Assembly (NCBI GenBank): GCA_905182495.1
Contig: CAJJBU010000003.1
Span: forward strand, 248,001 to 312,000
Length of the DNA: 64,000 nt
Origin: Flavobacteriales bacterium UBA952
GTDB lineage: Bacteria; Bacteroidota; Bacteroidia; Flavobacteriales_D; Crocinitomicaceae
Direction of reading: 5' to 3'
This document shows, one piece after another, positions 28,352-37,020 of the stretch. A program made the translations under genes and the position numbers. Under the pieces are notes generated by a model. It saw only the letters and a list, made by a program, of their open reading frames with translations, was not told the DNA's origin and made no database searches. Within the stretch, counting starts at the first letter, position 1. Every line of letters begins with the position of its first letter.

Positions 28352-28876
28352 CTATTGGTAAGTATTGTTAATTTTTTCTAGCTTTTTATAATAATCATCT
28401 CTGAATTGATCCTCTTTATCATCCTCGATTTTCATCGCCTTTTTAAAGGCTTTATATGCTTTTTTGTCTTCAGGGCTGGCATTGGGATGTCCATAGATTC
28501 TGCGAATATCATCGAGTGAGTATTCTAGGGCCGCATCACGTTCTTCCGTTTCTCTTCTTAAGAGCCTGTTTTCCTTTCTTCTGCTTGCTTCAATTTCTCG
28601 AAGTTCAGCAAGGGCATTCATGGCTTCGTCGTCTTTGGATTCAACTTTAGTCATTAAGCTATCGATCCGACCCTGATAAACAGAAAGAAGGTCTTTACGG
28701 TCAGAGAGATAGTCTTCCTCAATGAGCAAAGTGCTCTCGTACATAAGCTCAAGGTCTTGGACCTGCTGTGCCCTCAGTGAGATCGCTTCATCCATATCCG
28801 TAGTGTATCCACTTCCGCCGCAAGAAGACAATAAAAATAATAGGACGGCATTCAATAAAATTATTCTTTTAACCAT
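28352..28876 (-). CDS. Hypothetical coiled-coil lipoprotein
   Basis: The 174-residue protein has lipobox LSSC (Cys19) and is then almost wholly charged and helical. A long segment rich in Glu, Arg and Leu (about 30-125) is probably coiled coil, with RREIEASRR-like and RRETEERD stretches. I recognise no family. The C-terminal ~45 residues include ASPEDKKAYKAFKKAMKIE. It lies about 120 bp upstream of the LemA operon on the same strand. Confidence 0.65.
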   Translation of the reverse strand: MVKRIILLNAVLLFLLSSCGGSGYTTDMDEAISLRAQQVQDLELMYESTLLIEEDYLSDRKDLLSVYQGRIDSLMTKVESKDDEAMNALAELREIEASRRKENRLLRRETEERDAALEYSLDDIRRIYGHPNASPEDKKAYKAFKKAMKIEDDKEDQFRDDYYKKLEKINNTYQ

Positions 28877-29002
28877 AGCAAGGGAATTAACTCAACAACA
28901 AAAATAAAATTTATCCCGAAGGGACAATAAAATAGATGGTTCAATCAAGTTACAAATTAAACCATGAAAAAGGGGGCTGAATCCTATAATTATAATTCAC
29001 GC

Positions 29003-29518
29003 TTAAAATTGCGAGAATTTTAAAAAGTGGGTTTTTAATTGGTCAATTGCAGAGGGGTCTTGTAAGAAAACATCATCAACCAAGCGATCAATGCCACTCA
29101 GCTTTGGCTGGCTAGAAAACACCTCTACCTTTAAATGGTGTAATACATCAGTGAAATGGCTTTGTGGACGAATCCCTCCGCCTCGACCAGACGCAACACC
29201 AATAAGACATGCTTTTTTTTCCGCAATAAGTTTGGGGTCAATAGAATCTAAAAATGCTTTAAGCACACCTGGGTAGCTTCCTTGGTATTCAGGAAGAACA
29301 AAAACAAGTCTATCTGCCTTTGTAATATAAGTATCTATCATTTGGGAATATCCTGGAGAGTCCTTCTCATAGATCAATGAAAAAAAGTTGTCTGGTAATT
29401 CCGTCAAGCAGCAGATCTGGGAATCAGCTCCTTGTTCTTGAAGAATTTTATCACACGTCTTTGACACCTTTAAGCTATTACTGTTTTTTCTATTTGTTCC
29501 CGATATGATTGTAATCAT
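29003..29518 (-). CDS. NADPH-dependent FMN reductase family protein
   Basis: The 171-residue flavodoxin-like fold starts with IISGTNRKNSNSLKVS, the FMN phosphate-binding loop. FVLPEYQGSYPGVLKAFLDSI is the family signature, followed by ACLIGVASGRGGGIR. Such enzymes reduce flavins, quinones or azo compounds with NAD(P)H. The substrate here is unknown. It stands alone, divergent from the PAP2 gene. Confidence 0.9.
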   Translation of the reverse strand: MITIISGTNRKNSNSLKVSKTCDKILQEQGADSQICCLTELPDNFFSLIYEKDSPGYSQMIDTYITKADRLVFVLPEYQGSYPGVLKAFLDSIDPKLIAEKKACLIGVASGRGGGIRPQSHFTDVLHHLKVEVFSSQPKLSGIDRLVDDVFLQDPSAIDQLKTHFLKFSQF

Positions 29519-29635
29519 TTTTTCTCCTTTTAAAAAATAAACACCAAAATACTAAAGTTAGTTAACTGAGAAGTCGTAGCGCGCTCCTATTTGTTTCAAA
29601 AAAACTATCTTGCAACGGACCTTAAGGGTATAACC

Positions 29636-30292
29636 ATGAATTCGAAAAGAAGTTCGTCCTTGCTATCAGAAAGATACAAAACCATGCTTAATTGGGGCGC
29701 TATTTCTGTATTGGGGTGTCTTTTCATTTACCTTGGAAGCAATGAAATTGCCTCGAGAAATACGACGTTCTATAAGCTATATTTTGAGTTTGAAAAAGAG
29801 ATTCCAATGGTGCCTTGGATGATTCATATTTACAATTCATTTCATTTATTACTGGTCTTAAACTTTGTCCTCATTAAATCACCCATTAAAATAAGAGCAT
29901 TGGCGATCAGTTTATTATGCAGTAGTGCTATTGCCGCTATTTTCTTTTTAATTTTCCCAACGGAGCTTGGTTTCTCTCGAACACAGAATATTAGTGGTTA
30001 TGAGTTTTGGTACAATAGCTTGCATTGGTTAGATCATCCGCACAACCTCGTTCCCTCGCTTCACATTACTTTTTCAGCTTTGAGTGCATATGTAATCTCA
30101 ACACAAATAGCTTCCAATTTGATTAAAGGAGCGTTATTGATTTGGTTTCTTCTCATCTGTAGCTCCATCGTTCTTGTTCACCAACACCATCTGTTAGATC
30201 TCGTCACAGGGTTTGCACTAGCAATCTTCGTGAAAACATCTATTTACGATCGCCTCGTGAACGAGAATAAAAGATTGCGGAAATCGTCTTAG
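29636..30292 (+). CDS. PAP2-superfamily membrane phosphatase
   Basis: The protein is 218 residues from ATG 29636; a TTG at 29591 would add 15 residues of poor composition. It has about six membrane helices. The PAP2 motifs are degenerate but present: NLVPSLHITF (motif 2, with catalytic His) and VLVHQHHLLDLVTG (motif 3, His and Asp). The first KxxxxxxRP motif is not evident, as in the inositolphosphotransferase/Aur1-like branch. It may act on a lipid phosphate. It converges on the fasciclin gene with a four-base overlap. Confidence 0.82.
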   Translation: MNSKRSSSLLSERYKTMLNWGAISVLGCLFIYLGSNEIASRNTTFYKLYFEFEKEIPMVPWMIHIYNSFHLLLVLNFVLIKSPIKIRALAISLLCSSAIAAIFFLIFPTELGFSRTQNISGYEFWYNSLHWLDHPHNLVPSLHITFSALSAYVISTQIASNLIKGALLIWFLLICSSIVLVHQHHLLDLVTGFALAIFVKTSIYDRLVNENKRLRKSS

Positions 30293-32466
30293 TTAAGAAC
30301 GACTCTGCTACGAACTTTCTTCGACTTGCTTTGAAGCTCGATTAAATAAAGGCCCTCTTTGTAAGCACTCAGGTCTAATCGATCCCCATTCCATAAAGGC
30401 CAATTCCCAACTATTTTACCCTGAACATCATACAAAATCACATCTGAACCCAAGAAGTTCTCCGATACTTTTATGTCAATTAAACCGTTTGTAGGGTTTG
30501 GATAAATCTTAATTTGAGAGGATTCCAATTCCTCTATACCAGATTGGTCTTCACAGAACTTAATATCAACTGTGCTTTCGGGAATTTGACCGCTAATATC
30601 CTGATTGATCACTAAACCACCGTCGGGACCATAGATTCTATAACCTTCATATTCTGGTTCAAAGCTCTGTCCACCAACGTAAACAAAATCAAATACATCT
30701 TCATTATCGGATTGAATAAAGGTGGTCTGCTCATAGTTAAAGTAGAATGGAATTGGCAAGTACAAAACATCATTTTTATAAACCTCTAACGAATTGCTCC
30801 ACCACCCGTCACCATACTCATGAGTCATGACAATTTCAATCATTCCACAAGTTGGTGTCGATGGACATGCCAAAAGACCTATAGAATTCCCTTCCTGCTG
30901 ACCACTGGAGGTAACGAGCTGATTGTTTCCATCAACAACGCTGTAGTATTGATTGCCTCCGAATCCAGCAGGTAAATAGTATAGGCTTACAAGATCACCT
31001 TCATCTACGGCAAATTCAAAAGAAGCGCTTGAAGCCACAGGGCCATTTTCAATGGAAATAATCTCCCCATCTACTTCAACATATAAATCGGTATCTTCCC
31101 ATCCATCTCCATCATCATCATACATATTTAAAGTCCATGTACCGCAAGTACCAACAGGCGATGGAATATCGGCTGCTTCGAATAACACAGCATCTATCAC
31201 ATGAACAACCCCGTTGTAGGCTAAAACATCTGTTACTGTAATTTCAATTCCATTGACAAAGATACCCTCTGCATTCACGGTCATTTGCAAATAATCATTC
31301 TCATAATTTAGCAACTGTGTGCCATTTGAAATATCCGAGGATAAATATGTGCTTTCTACTACGTGGCTTCCAACAATGTCAGTTAGTAAAGATGAGTAAA
31401 GTAGGTCTATGGTAGATGTTCCTGCAGATTGAGCAAACGCTTGAAAAGCAGCATCCGTTGGCGCGAAAACCGTAAATGGTCCTTCTGGAGATTGACTATT
31501 TCCCACCATTTCGCTCTGCTTACGCAGTAGCGATTTATAACCCGCTACAGTTATCGCGTCTTCAAAGAACTGATGCTCTTCACTATCTTCGATGACACTC
31601 CAAACCGACATGGAGGGCAATCCAGATGGGGCTAGTATTTTATCAATGATGTGCACTACACCATTATCTGCAGTGTAATTGGTCGAAATAATTGTGGCAT
31701 CGTCTACCATGAAAGCACCATTAACCTCACTAACCGTCAAATTCTGACCATATGTTGTCATTAACAATTGACCGTCTTGTAAATCTTCAGCCATATAAAC
31801 CCCTTCAACAATGTTGTAGCGAAGTGCTGCGGGTAGGTCAATAAATCCAAGAAAATCAAACTGACTGATCTCAGGATCACCAAAATCATCCCTTATCCCA
31901 TCAACGGCTGCGTCATTTGGTAAAAAAACAGTGTAAGGCTCTGCTCCATTCAGATTAATATCATTGGTAGCATTTGGATCAATATAATTTGAATAATATG
32001 AATTCAACGCATATCCTGATTGAAATGATTCAGGTAAGGTGTTTGAAGCCATTAGGTCCGAAAGACTGAAGCCATCCACGTTAATCGTTCCTGTCATTCC
32101 AAGCTCTGCATGAAATCCAACACCACAGTCATAAGTGTAGGTCCCCGGGACGTCAAAAGTTACGACACCCATGCAAGTTCCTTCGGTTGTTCCCTCGCTT
32201 TCGGGAAATGAAAATTCCATGGGGTTATTAAAAGATTCTCCGGTTACCGTACTGTTCACACCATTAACACTGTGAGTCCCTTGAACATTAATAAATGCTA
32301 CCGTCTCTCCAGGCAGAATGACCAAAGAGTTTGGGGTAAAAGAAAAGTCCGTTAACAAGACATTATGATCGGCTTCACAAGTGTTTTGGGCAAAGGAAGT
32401 AAAAGTTAAGCTGCACAGAAATGCAAACATTGAAAAAGATACTACTTTGAAAAAATTCATAAACAA
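30289..32466 (-). CDS. Secreted cupredoxin-fasciclin protein with T9SS sorting tail
   Basis: The 725-residue protein has a signal peptide (1-26) and a plastocyanin-like domain (about 35-130) with a plausible type 1 copper set His65, Cys114, His119, Met124. Two FAS1 domains follow (about 134-282 and 284-432), each with TVF(L/A)P and a VVHxID motif, then two similar Asp/Gly/Trp-rich domains beginning CGTWTLNM and CGMIEIVM. The Por secretion tail (about 652-725) starts IKIYPNPTNGLIDIKV. It is likely surface-exposed or released, binding copper and mediating adhesion. FAS1 domains often bind cells or polysaccharides. Confidence 0.9.
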   Translation of the reverse strand: MFMNFFKVVSFSMFAFLCSLTFTSFAQNTCEADHNVLLTDFSFTPNSLVILPGETVAFINVQGTHSVNGVNSTVTGESFNNPMEFSFPESEGTTEGTCMGVVTFDVPGTYTYDCGVGFHAELGMTGTINVDGFSLSDLMASNTLPESFQSGYALNSYYSNYIDPNATNDINLNGAEPYTVFLPNDAAVDGIRDDFGDPEISQFDFLGFIDLPAALRYNIVEGVYMAEDLQDGQLLMTTYGQNLTVSEVNGAFMVDDATIISTNYTADNGVVHIIDKILAPSGLPSMSVWSVIEDSEEHQFFEDAITVAGYKSLLRKQSEMVGNSQSPEGPFTVFAPTDAAFQAFAQSAGTSTIDLLYSSLLTDIVGSHVVESTYLSSDISNGTQLLNYENDYLQMTVNAEGIFVNGIEITVTDVLAYNGVVHVIDAVLFEAADIPSPVGTCGTWTLNMYDDDGDGWEDTDLYVEVDGEIISIENGPVASSASFEFAVDEGDLVSLYYLPAGFGGNQYYSVVDGNNQLVTSSGQQEGNSIGLLACPSTPTCGMIEIVMTHEYGDGWWSNSLEVYKNDVLYLPIPFYFNYEQTTFIQSDNEDVFDFVYVGGQSFEPEYEGYRIYGPDGGLVINQDISGQIPESTVDIKFCEDQSGIEELESSQIKIYPNPTNGLIDIKVSENFLGSDVILYDVQGKIVGNWPLWNGDRLDLSAYKEGLYLIELQSKSKKVRSRVVLN

Positions 32467-32583
32467 GATAATTTTAATTTATACAACCGAAGTTGCGCGT
32501 AAATTAAACGCATTGTAAGAGTTATGGTTTTAAAGATTTCACTGAAAAGTGTATATATTTCCTTGTTGCCAAGCTTTTATCCA

Positions 32584-33528
32584 CTATATACTTTGTATTA
32601 CCTGTATGGAGTTTCTATATTCCGATGGACTCATTCCCGTTTTTAACTTAAATAAGCTACTAAAATGTTGTGGGTACTGAAACCCGAATTTATAGGCGAT
32701 TTCACTAATAGACTCTTTTGGTTTAGACAACAACGTTTTGGCCTTTCCGATAAACAGAGCATATATATGCTCTTTTGTACTTTTTCCCGTTTCTTTCTTT
32801 AATAAGTCGCTTAAATAGGGTCCTGATAAATTTAATGCTTGTCCACATTGGTTGATTGAAGGAAGCCCATCTTTAACAAGCTGATGCGAACTAAAATAAG
32901 CATCTAAATATAATTCCAGTTCTCTAAGAAGGTATTTATTGGAATTCCCTCGATCTTGAAACTGTGCGTCATAATAACGACTACTGTACTTAAAAATGGA
33001 GGCTACATTTTGAATGATTATGCCATCAGTATGCTTGTCATAAGGCTGATTTAATTCATTGAATATTTTATTCATTAATCCTCTTAAAACCCTTTTCGCA
33101 TTAAGGTCAAGGATTAAAGCTTCATTCGAATCAAAATCAAAAAATGTATACTCCTTAATCTGAATCCCAAGCTCATGATCCCGTATCAGATCAGGATGAA
33201 AAATCAACCCCCAACGTGCTTCGTTGAGAGCATTATATTGTATCGGAAAATTAAACACTTGATTGGGCCCAATAAATGTTACAGAGTCGCTATCGTAATC
33301 GTATGAATTACTCCCGTAATTAAAGGATCCAGATTGGGATCCATTCATACTAATAAAGTAAAGATCATTTACAAATGTAATGTCCTCTACTCCATTGATG
33401 CTTTGAGGCAAGTTCTCAAACGCGCACCCTCCAAAAAAGACTGTAACCAATGGGTGTAAGGGTTTTTCCAGTTTTAAAAACTCATTTACGTCTGCTATAC
33501 TCTTAATGTGTAATTCTTTAGTACTCAA
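32584..33528 (-). CDS. AraC-family transcriptional regulator
   Basis: The 314-residue protein has a cupin-like N-terminal sensor (about 1-175) and a C-terminal AraC/XylS DNA-binding domain (about 215-310). The first helix-turn-helix is SGPYLSDLLKKETGKS; the second is ISEIAYKFGFQYPQHFSSLFKLKTGMSPSEYR, the family signature. Effector and targets are unknown. It is transcribed alone, between the fasciclin gene and the Fur-family gene. Confidence 0.93.
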   Translation of the reverse strand: MSTKELHIKSIADVNEFLKLEKPLHPLVTVFFGGCAFENLPQSINGVEDITFVNDLYFISMNGSQSGSFNYGSNSYDYDSDSVTFIGPNQVFNFPIQYNALNEARWGLIFHPDLIRDHELGIQIKEYTFFDFDSNEALILDLNAKRVLRGLMNKIFNELNQPYDKHTDGIIIQNVASIFKYSSRYYDAQFQDRGNSNKYLLRELELYLDAYFSSHQLVKDGLPSINQCGQALNLSGPYLSDLLKKETGKSTKEHIYALFIGKAKTLLSKPKESISEIAYKFGFQYPQHFSSLFKLKTGMSPSEYRNSIQVIQSI

Positions 33529-33672
33529 TGTTTATGTATTTAAAAAATATAAAATCAACTATATATCACAGTTTGTAATATCATAGAGGTTGCTTTTATT
33601 TATCCCTTTAAGCGAGAAAACGAATGTCTGTTGAAATTCGTTGCCCACAGCAAGTAGAAAAAATTAATGATT

Positions 33673-34056
33673 TTACACGGTTATGCAGTTCTCACAGTGT
33701 CCTTGAAGTAAAAATTGCGAAAAAGAAACTTCACGATTAGGAATTTTCGGAATATGAATACTGAAGTCTAAACAGTCCGTTTTTCCGCAAGAAAGGCATT
33801 GAAAATGCGGGTGGATATCCGAGTGCCTAGACTTTGTGCAATCTGAACATTTAGCATACCACTTTAGCCCATTATTCCCCTGAAATGAATGCAAGACTCC
33901 ATCGTCCTCAAGTTTATCTAAAACTCGATAAATGGTCGTTTTATTATACTCTTGCCTAAGACGATCGATTAAATCTAAGGTAGATAACGCTATGGATTCT
34001 TTTTGAAATTCATTCAATATTTTTTTAACGGATTCTGTTTTCCTGATAATTCCCAT
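33673..34056 (-). CDS. Fur-family metalloregulator
   Basis: The 127-residue Fur/Zur-type repressor has an N-terminal winged helix (about 10-70, with STLDLIDRLRQEYNKTTIYRVLDKLEDDGVL) and a metal-binding C-terminal domain. Visible ligands are Cys pairs CSDC and CLSCGKTDC, HSDIHPHF histidines and a terminal GHCENC. The structural Zn Cys pairs are typical. Divergent merC and palindromes between the two point to auto- and co-regulation by a metal, Zn most plausibly (Zur). Fe or another metal cannot be excluded. Confidence 0.9.
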   Translation of the reverse strand: MGIIRKTESVKKILNEFQKESIALSTLDLIDRLRQEYNKTTIYRVLDKLEDDGVLHSFQGNNGLKWYAKCSDCTKSRHSDIHPHFQCLSCGKTDCLDFSIHIPKIPNREVSFSQFLLQGHCENCITV

Positions 34057-34060
34057 AAGA

Positions 34061-34122
34061 CAAATCTATTACAACTAAGTTGCAAGAACAAATTGAATTT
34101 CTATATTTGCAACTCAGTTGCA
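34061..34122. promoter_or_regulatory. Divergent promoters with two Fur-family palindromes
   Basis: Two 15-bp palindromes, TACAACTAAGTTGCA (34070-34084) and TGCAACTCAGTTGCA (34108-34122), lie 38 bp apart centre to centre. On the minus strand the fur promoter reads TTTG (34092-34089), 20 bp, TAGATTTG (34068-34061). On the plus strand the merC -7 box TATATTTG (34102-34109) overlaps palindrome 2, with a TTG at 34080-34082. One palindrome fills the fur promoter spacer and the other straddles the merC -7 box, so a bound repressor would block both genes. Confidence 0.85.
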
Positions 34123-34131
34123 TTAGTACAT

Positions 34132-34536
34132 ATGAATTCTACATTATATAAACCCGATTCTATTGGCGCCTTGGCAAGTTCTCTCTGCCTTATTCACTGT
34201 GCAGCCACACCTTTTCTTTTTATAGCGCAATCATGCTCTGCCACATGTTGTGAAAGTGCTCCATCTTGGTGGGTTTCGTTAGACTATTTATTTTTGGCGC
34301 TATCCTTCTGGGCAATTTATCAGTCTACTCAAAATACATCAAAAAAAATCATGAAACCTCTCCTTTGGACCTGTTGGTCGGCATTATTTCTCGCCATCAT
34401 AAATGAGAAGTTAGAATGGATTAGTTTGTCACAGAACATTACTAACATAATAGCCCTTTCTTTAGCAGTTATACATATTTATAACCTCAAATATTGTCAA
34501 TGTCAAACAGAAAATTGTTGTCCTCGAAGTAAATGA
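34132..34536 (+). CDS. MerC-domain membrane protein
   Basis: The protein is 134 residues from ATG 34132, about 22 bp after the -7 box; upstream in-frame codons lie in the promoter and are rejected. The MerC domain shows SLCLIHCAATPFLF with its Cys pair, four membrane helices and a Cys-rich tail (YCQCQTENCC). MerC transports mercuric or other soft metal ions in plasmid operons. Chromosomal copies next to Fur-type regulators in Bacteroidota are more likely linked to zinc or general metal homeostasis, an inference here. Confidence 0.85.
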   Translation: MNSTLYKPDSIGALASSLCLIHCAATPFLFIAQSCSATCCESAPSWWVSLDYLFLALSFWAIYQSTQNTSKKIMKPLLWTCWSALFLAIINEKLEWISLSQNITNIIALSLAVIHIYNLKYCQCQTENCCPRSK

Positions 34537-34568
34537 ACTGGACAACCTAAAGATTCATTCATCAAGTT

Positions 34569-34602
34569 TAAAAAAAAGCCCCGGTTGTGTAACCAGGGCT
34601 TA
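34569..34602 (-). terminator. Terminator, distal to tRNA-Leu(TAA)
   Basis: On the minus strand AAGCCCTGGTT pairs with AACCGGGGCTT around ACAC, followed by a run of eight T residues. Together with 34647-34676 it forms a tandem pair after the tRNA genes. Confidence 0.75.
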
Positions 34603-34646
34603 GATACAAGTTCAAGGTGGAAGCCCTCTCACAAGTGTTTTAAAGA

Positions 34647-34676
34647 TAAAAAAGCCCCCATTAAAGGAGGCTTTTT
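34647..34676 (-). terminator. Terminator directly after tRNA-Leu(TAA)
   Basis: On the minus strand AAAAGCC(T)CC pairs with GG(G)GGCTTTTT around TTTAAT, followed by T residues. It begins two bases after the tRNA 3' end. Confidence 0.8.
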
Positions 34677-34677
34677 G

Positions 34678-34761
34678 TACTCGAGGCGGGACTTGAACCC
34701 GCACGCCCCAAAGAGCACAGGATTTTAAGTCCGGCGTGTCTACCAATTCCACCACTCGAGC
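34678..34761 (-). tRNA. tRNA-Leu(TAA)
   Basis: The minus strand folds as a class II tRNA. The acceptor is GCTCGAG with CTCGAGT, the anticodon loop is CTTAAAA (anticodon TAA), there is a long variable arm, and the T arm is GCGGGTTCAAGTCCCGC. CCA is not encoded. It lies about 31 bp downstream of tRNA-Gly in the same direction, so both are probably on one transcript. Confidence 0.95.
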
Positions 34762-34792
34762 ATTTGTTCTTTATTAGAACAGGTAAAAATTG

Positions 34793-34865
34793 AGCGGGAG
34801 ACGGGATTCGAACCCGCGACCCCAACCTTGGCAAGGTTGTGCTCTACCAACTGAGCTACTCTCGC
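34793..34865 (-). tRNA. tRNA-Gly(GCC)
   Basis: The minus strand folds as a class I tRNA. The anticodon stem CAACC with GGTTG closes the loop TTGCCAA (anticodon GCC), and the T arm is GCGGGTTCGAATCCCGT. The acceptor stem GCGAGAG with CTCCCGC carries one A-C mismatch at pair 4-69. The gene is the first of the pair with tRNA-Leu(TAA). Confidence 0.94.
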
Positions 34866-34987
34866 TTATGTTAAAACGATGTACCGATGTACAACGGGCG
34901 ACAAATTTATATATATTTTATGAGTTAACAGAATCACAAGCAGTAATATTTCATGTTTTATGTGAATTTTACCGTTCGATAATTGAC

Positions 34988-34995
34988 TATTTTTG
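34988..34995 (+). promoter_or_regulatory. -7 box for the dCMP deaminase operon
   Basis: TATTTTTG fits TAnnTTTG and lies eight bases before the ATG at 35004, giving a leader of only a few bases. No exact -33 TTTG stands at the usual spacing, only T-rich DNA. Confidence 0.45.
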
Positions 34996-35003
34996 TAGAA
35001 CGT

Positions 35004-35441
35004 ATGAAGTCATCCACAGCAAAACAATTCAAATTTGATAAAGCATACCTTCGATTGGCTGCAAGTTGGTCTAAACTTTCCCAATGCACTCGAAAACAAG
35101 TGGGCGCTATAATTGTAAAAGACGAGATTATCATTTCAGATGGGTTTAACGGTACCCCTGCGGGTTTCGATAACTGTTGCGAAGACGCTGATGGTTTGAC
35201 ACATTGGTACGTTTTACATGCAGAAGCAAATGCTATACTTAAGGTCGCAAAATCAACGAATAATTGCAAAGGAGCAACGCTTTATCTCACACATTCACCT
35301 TGCAGAGATTGCAGTAAACTGGTTCTGCAGTCCGGAATTTCTAGAGTTGTTTTTAAAGAAGCATATAAAGACCCTTCAGGAATTAATTTTCTTAAAGATG
35401 CTGGAGTTGAATTATTACAAATTGACCGAATAGATGACTAA
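35004..35441 (+). CDS. Deoxycytidylate (dCMP) deaminase family protein
   Basis: The protein is 145 residues from ATG 35004; an ATG seven codons upstream lies within the promoter. It is a zinc-dependent deaminase: HAEANAIL gives the zinc His and proton-shuttle Glu, and SPCRDCSKLVLQSGI gives the two zinc Cys. The N-terminus FDKAYLRLAASWSKLSQCTRKQVGAIIVKD matches the dCMP deaminase/ComEB branch, which supplies dUMP for thymidylate. Its stop overlaps the start of the S41 protease by eight bases. Confidence 0.9.
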   Translation: MKSSTAKQFKFDKAYLRLAASWSKLSQCTRKQVGAIIVKDEIIISDGFNGTPAGFDNCCEDADGLTHWYVLHAEANAILKVAKSTNNCKGATLYLTHSPCRDCSKLVLQSGISRVVFKEAYKDPSGINFLKDAGVELLQIDRIDD

Positions 35442-37020
35442 TTCAAATCGTTCAGATTTCCTGCCAATTATAATTTCCATTGCCATCTGTCTAGGTTTTG
35501 GGGCATCCGCTTTAATTTGGAACCCGTTTGATTCCATTCAAAAATCAAAAGAGGTCCAGAAACTCGAAGATATTCTTAACCTCCTTAATGAGAAATATGT
35601 TGATGAGGTAGACACAAAATCTGTTTTTGACGAAACGATTGTAGAAATGCTTCACAAACTTGACCCGCATAGCAATTATATACCAGCAGAGGAAATGAAA
35701 GCCCTTTCAGAAAGTATTGACGGGAATTTCGGGGGTATCGGGGTTCGGTTTTTCAAACTTAGAGATACCATATGTGTTTCTAATGTCATTGCAGGTTCTC
35801 CATCCGAATTGGTTGGCTTAATGGCCGGTGATCAGATTGTTGAAATTGAAAAAGAAAATGCTGCAGGTGTTGGGATCACTAATGATGATATCATGAAAAA
35901 ACTGAAAGGTGAAAGAGGAACCTCGGTTAACATCATGGTAAACCGTTACGGGGCTCTTTTACCCTTTAAAATTAAGAGAGGGAGCATCCCTATAAAATCA
36001 GTTGTGGCTTCGCATATGGTAGATGATAAGACTGGCTACATTAAAATCGATCAATTTTCAATACCAACATCAAGAGAGTTCAGGTTGGCTTCCTTTAATT
36101 TAAAGAGCCAGGGTATGACCCATATGATTCTTGACCTTAGAAATAATGGAGGAGGGGTTTTACAAGGCGCTGTTGAAATTGTAGATGCGTTTCTTAAGGG
36201 AGGGCTGACCATCGTAAGTACTGAAGGAGAAAATGCCCCTAAGCAGACTTTTGTGTCTAAATCAGGAGGTCTTCTGGAAGATATAACATTGGCCGTTTTA
36301 ATCAATTCTCGTTCTGCATCTGCTAGTGAAATTGTTGCTGGCGCGATTCAAGATAACGATAGAGGAATCATTATTGGACGACGATCATTTGGAAAAGGAC
36401 TTGTACAAGAAGATCAAAAACTAAGGGACGGAAGCAGTGTAAGGATAACGATTGCTAGATACTATACGCCTTCAGGACGATGTATTCAGCGACCCTATTC
36501 CGGAGACTATGATGCTTATTATGAGGACTTAAACCGGACAGAAGAATCAATGTTTACGATGGACTCCTCTGGATTTGTAGATTCTCTTTCCTTCAAAACT
36601 TTGGCGGGTAGAACTGTTTACGGTGGTGGTGGGATTAGCCCAGACAAATTTGTTCCATATGATACAAGTGGGTCGAGTTATTATCTCAGTGCATTGGAAT
36701 GGAGTGGGGTCTTTAGCCAATTTACTTTTGATTGGGCAAAAAAGAAACATTTATTTGAAAACATGACATGGCCTTCATTTAATGCCTTTGAAAAGACGTT
36801 TGATGGTACTATTCTATTAAAAGAATTAAGGGAATACGTGGAATTAGAATTTAACATTATTCCATTAAATGAAAACGAATTTCAGTATAGTAAGAAGCGG
36901 ATTATTAGACGATTAAAAGCAGAAATAGCACGTCAATTTTGGAGTGACGATGGATTCTATAAGGTTTATAATCAAACTGATCCCGAAATGAATGCTGCGC
37001 TTCAGAGTTTCTTTGAGTAA
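35434..37020 (+). CDS. C-terminal processing protease (S41 family, CtpA-like)
   Basis: The 528-residue protein has one N-terminal membrane helix (about 9-31), a PDZ domain (about 90-175, FGGIGVRFFKLRDTICVSNVI) and an S41 protease core. The core holds the Ser-Lys dyad: Ser in NSRSASASEIVAGAIQ and Lys in GRRSFGKGLVQ. The C-terminal ~150 residues are helical. It is a periplasmic-facing protease that trims or degrades proteins with exposed C-termini. It is coupled to the deaminase upstream and converges on the SOUL gene with a 19-base overlap. Confidence 0.94.
   Translation: MTNSNRSDFLPIIISIAICLGFGASALIWNPFDSIQKSKEVQKLEDILNLLNEKYVDEVDTKSVFDETIVEMLHKLDPHSNYIPAEEMKALSESIDGNFGGIGVRFFKLRDTICVSNVIAGSPSELVGLMAGDQIVEIEKENAAGVGITNDDIMKKLKGERGTSVNIMVNRYGALLPFKIKRGSIPIKSVVASHMVDDKTGYIKIDQFSIPTSREFRLASFNLKSQGMTHMILDLRNNGGGVLQGAVEIVDAFLKGGLTIVSTEGENAPKQTFVSKSGGLLEDITLAVLINSRSASASEIVAGAIQDNDRGIIIGRRSFGKGLVQEDQKLRDGSSVRITIARYYTPSGRCIQRPYSGDYDAYYEDLNRTEESMFTMDSSGFVDSLSFKTLAGRTVYGGGGISPDKFVPYDTSGSSYYLSALEWSGVFSQFTFDWAKKKHLFENMTWPSFNAFEKTFDGTILLKELREYVELEFNIIPLNENEFQYSKKRIIRRLKAEIARQFWSDDGFYKVYNQTDPEMNAALQSFFE

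Noticed and set aside
1665-34761. Mismatch in the anticodon stem of both tRNA-Leu genes as a novelty
   Set aside because: The same kind of opposition at 28-42 appears in both copies and in common tRNA-Leu sequences, so it is likely normal for these tRNAs.
34790-35038. Open frame starting MSGRRDSNPRPQPW on the plus strand
   Set aside because: It crosses tRNA-Gly(GCC) and the promoter of the deaminase gene; it is a common artefact of tRNA antisense translation.
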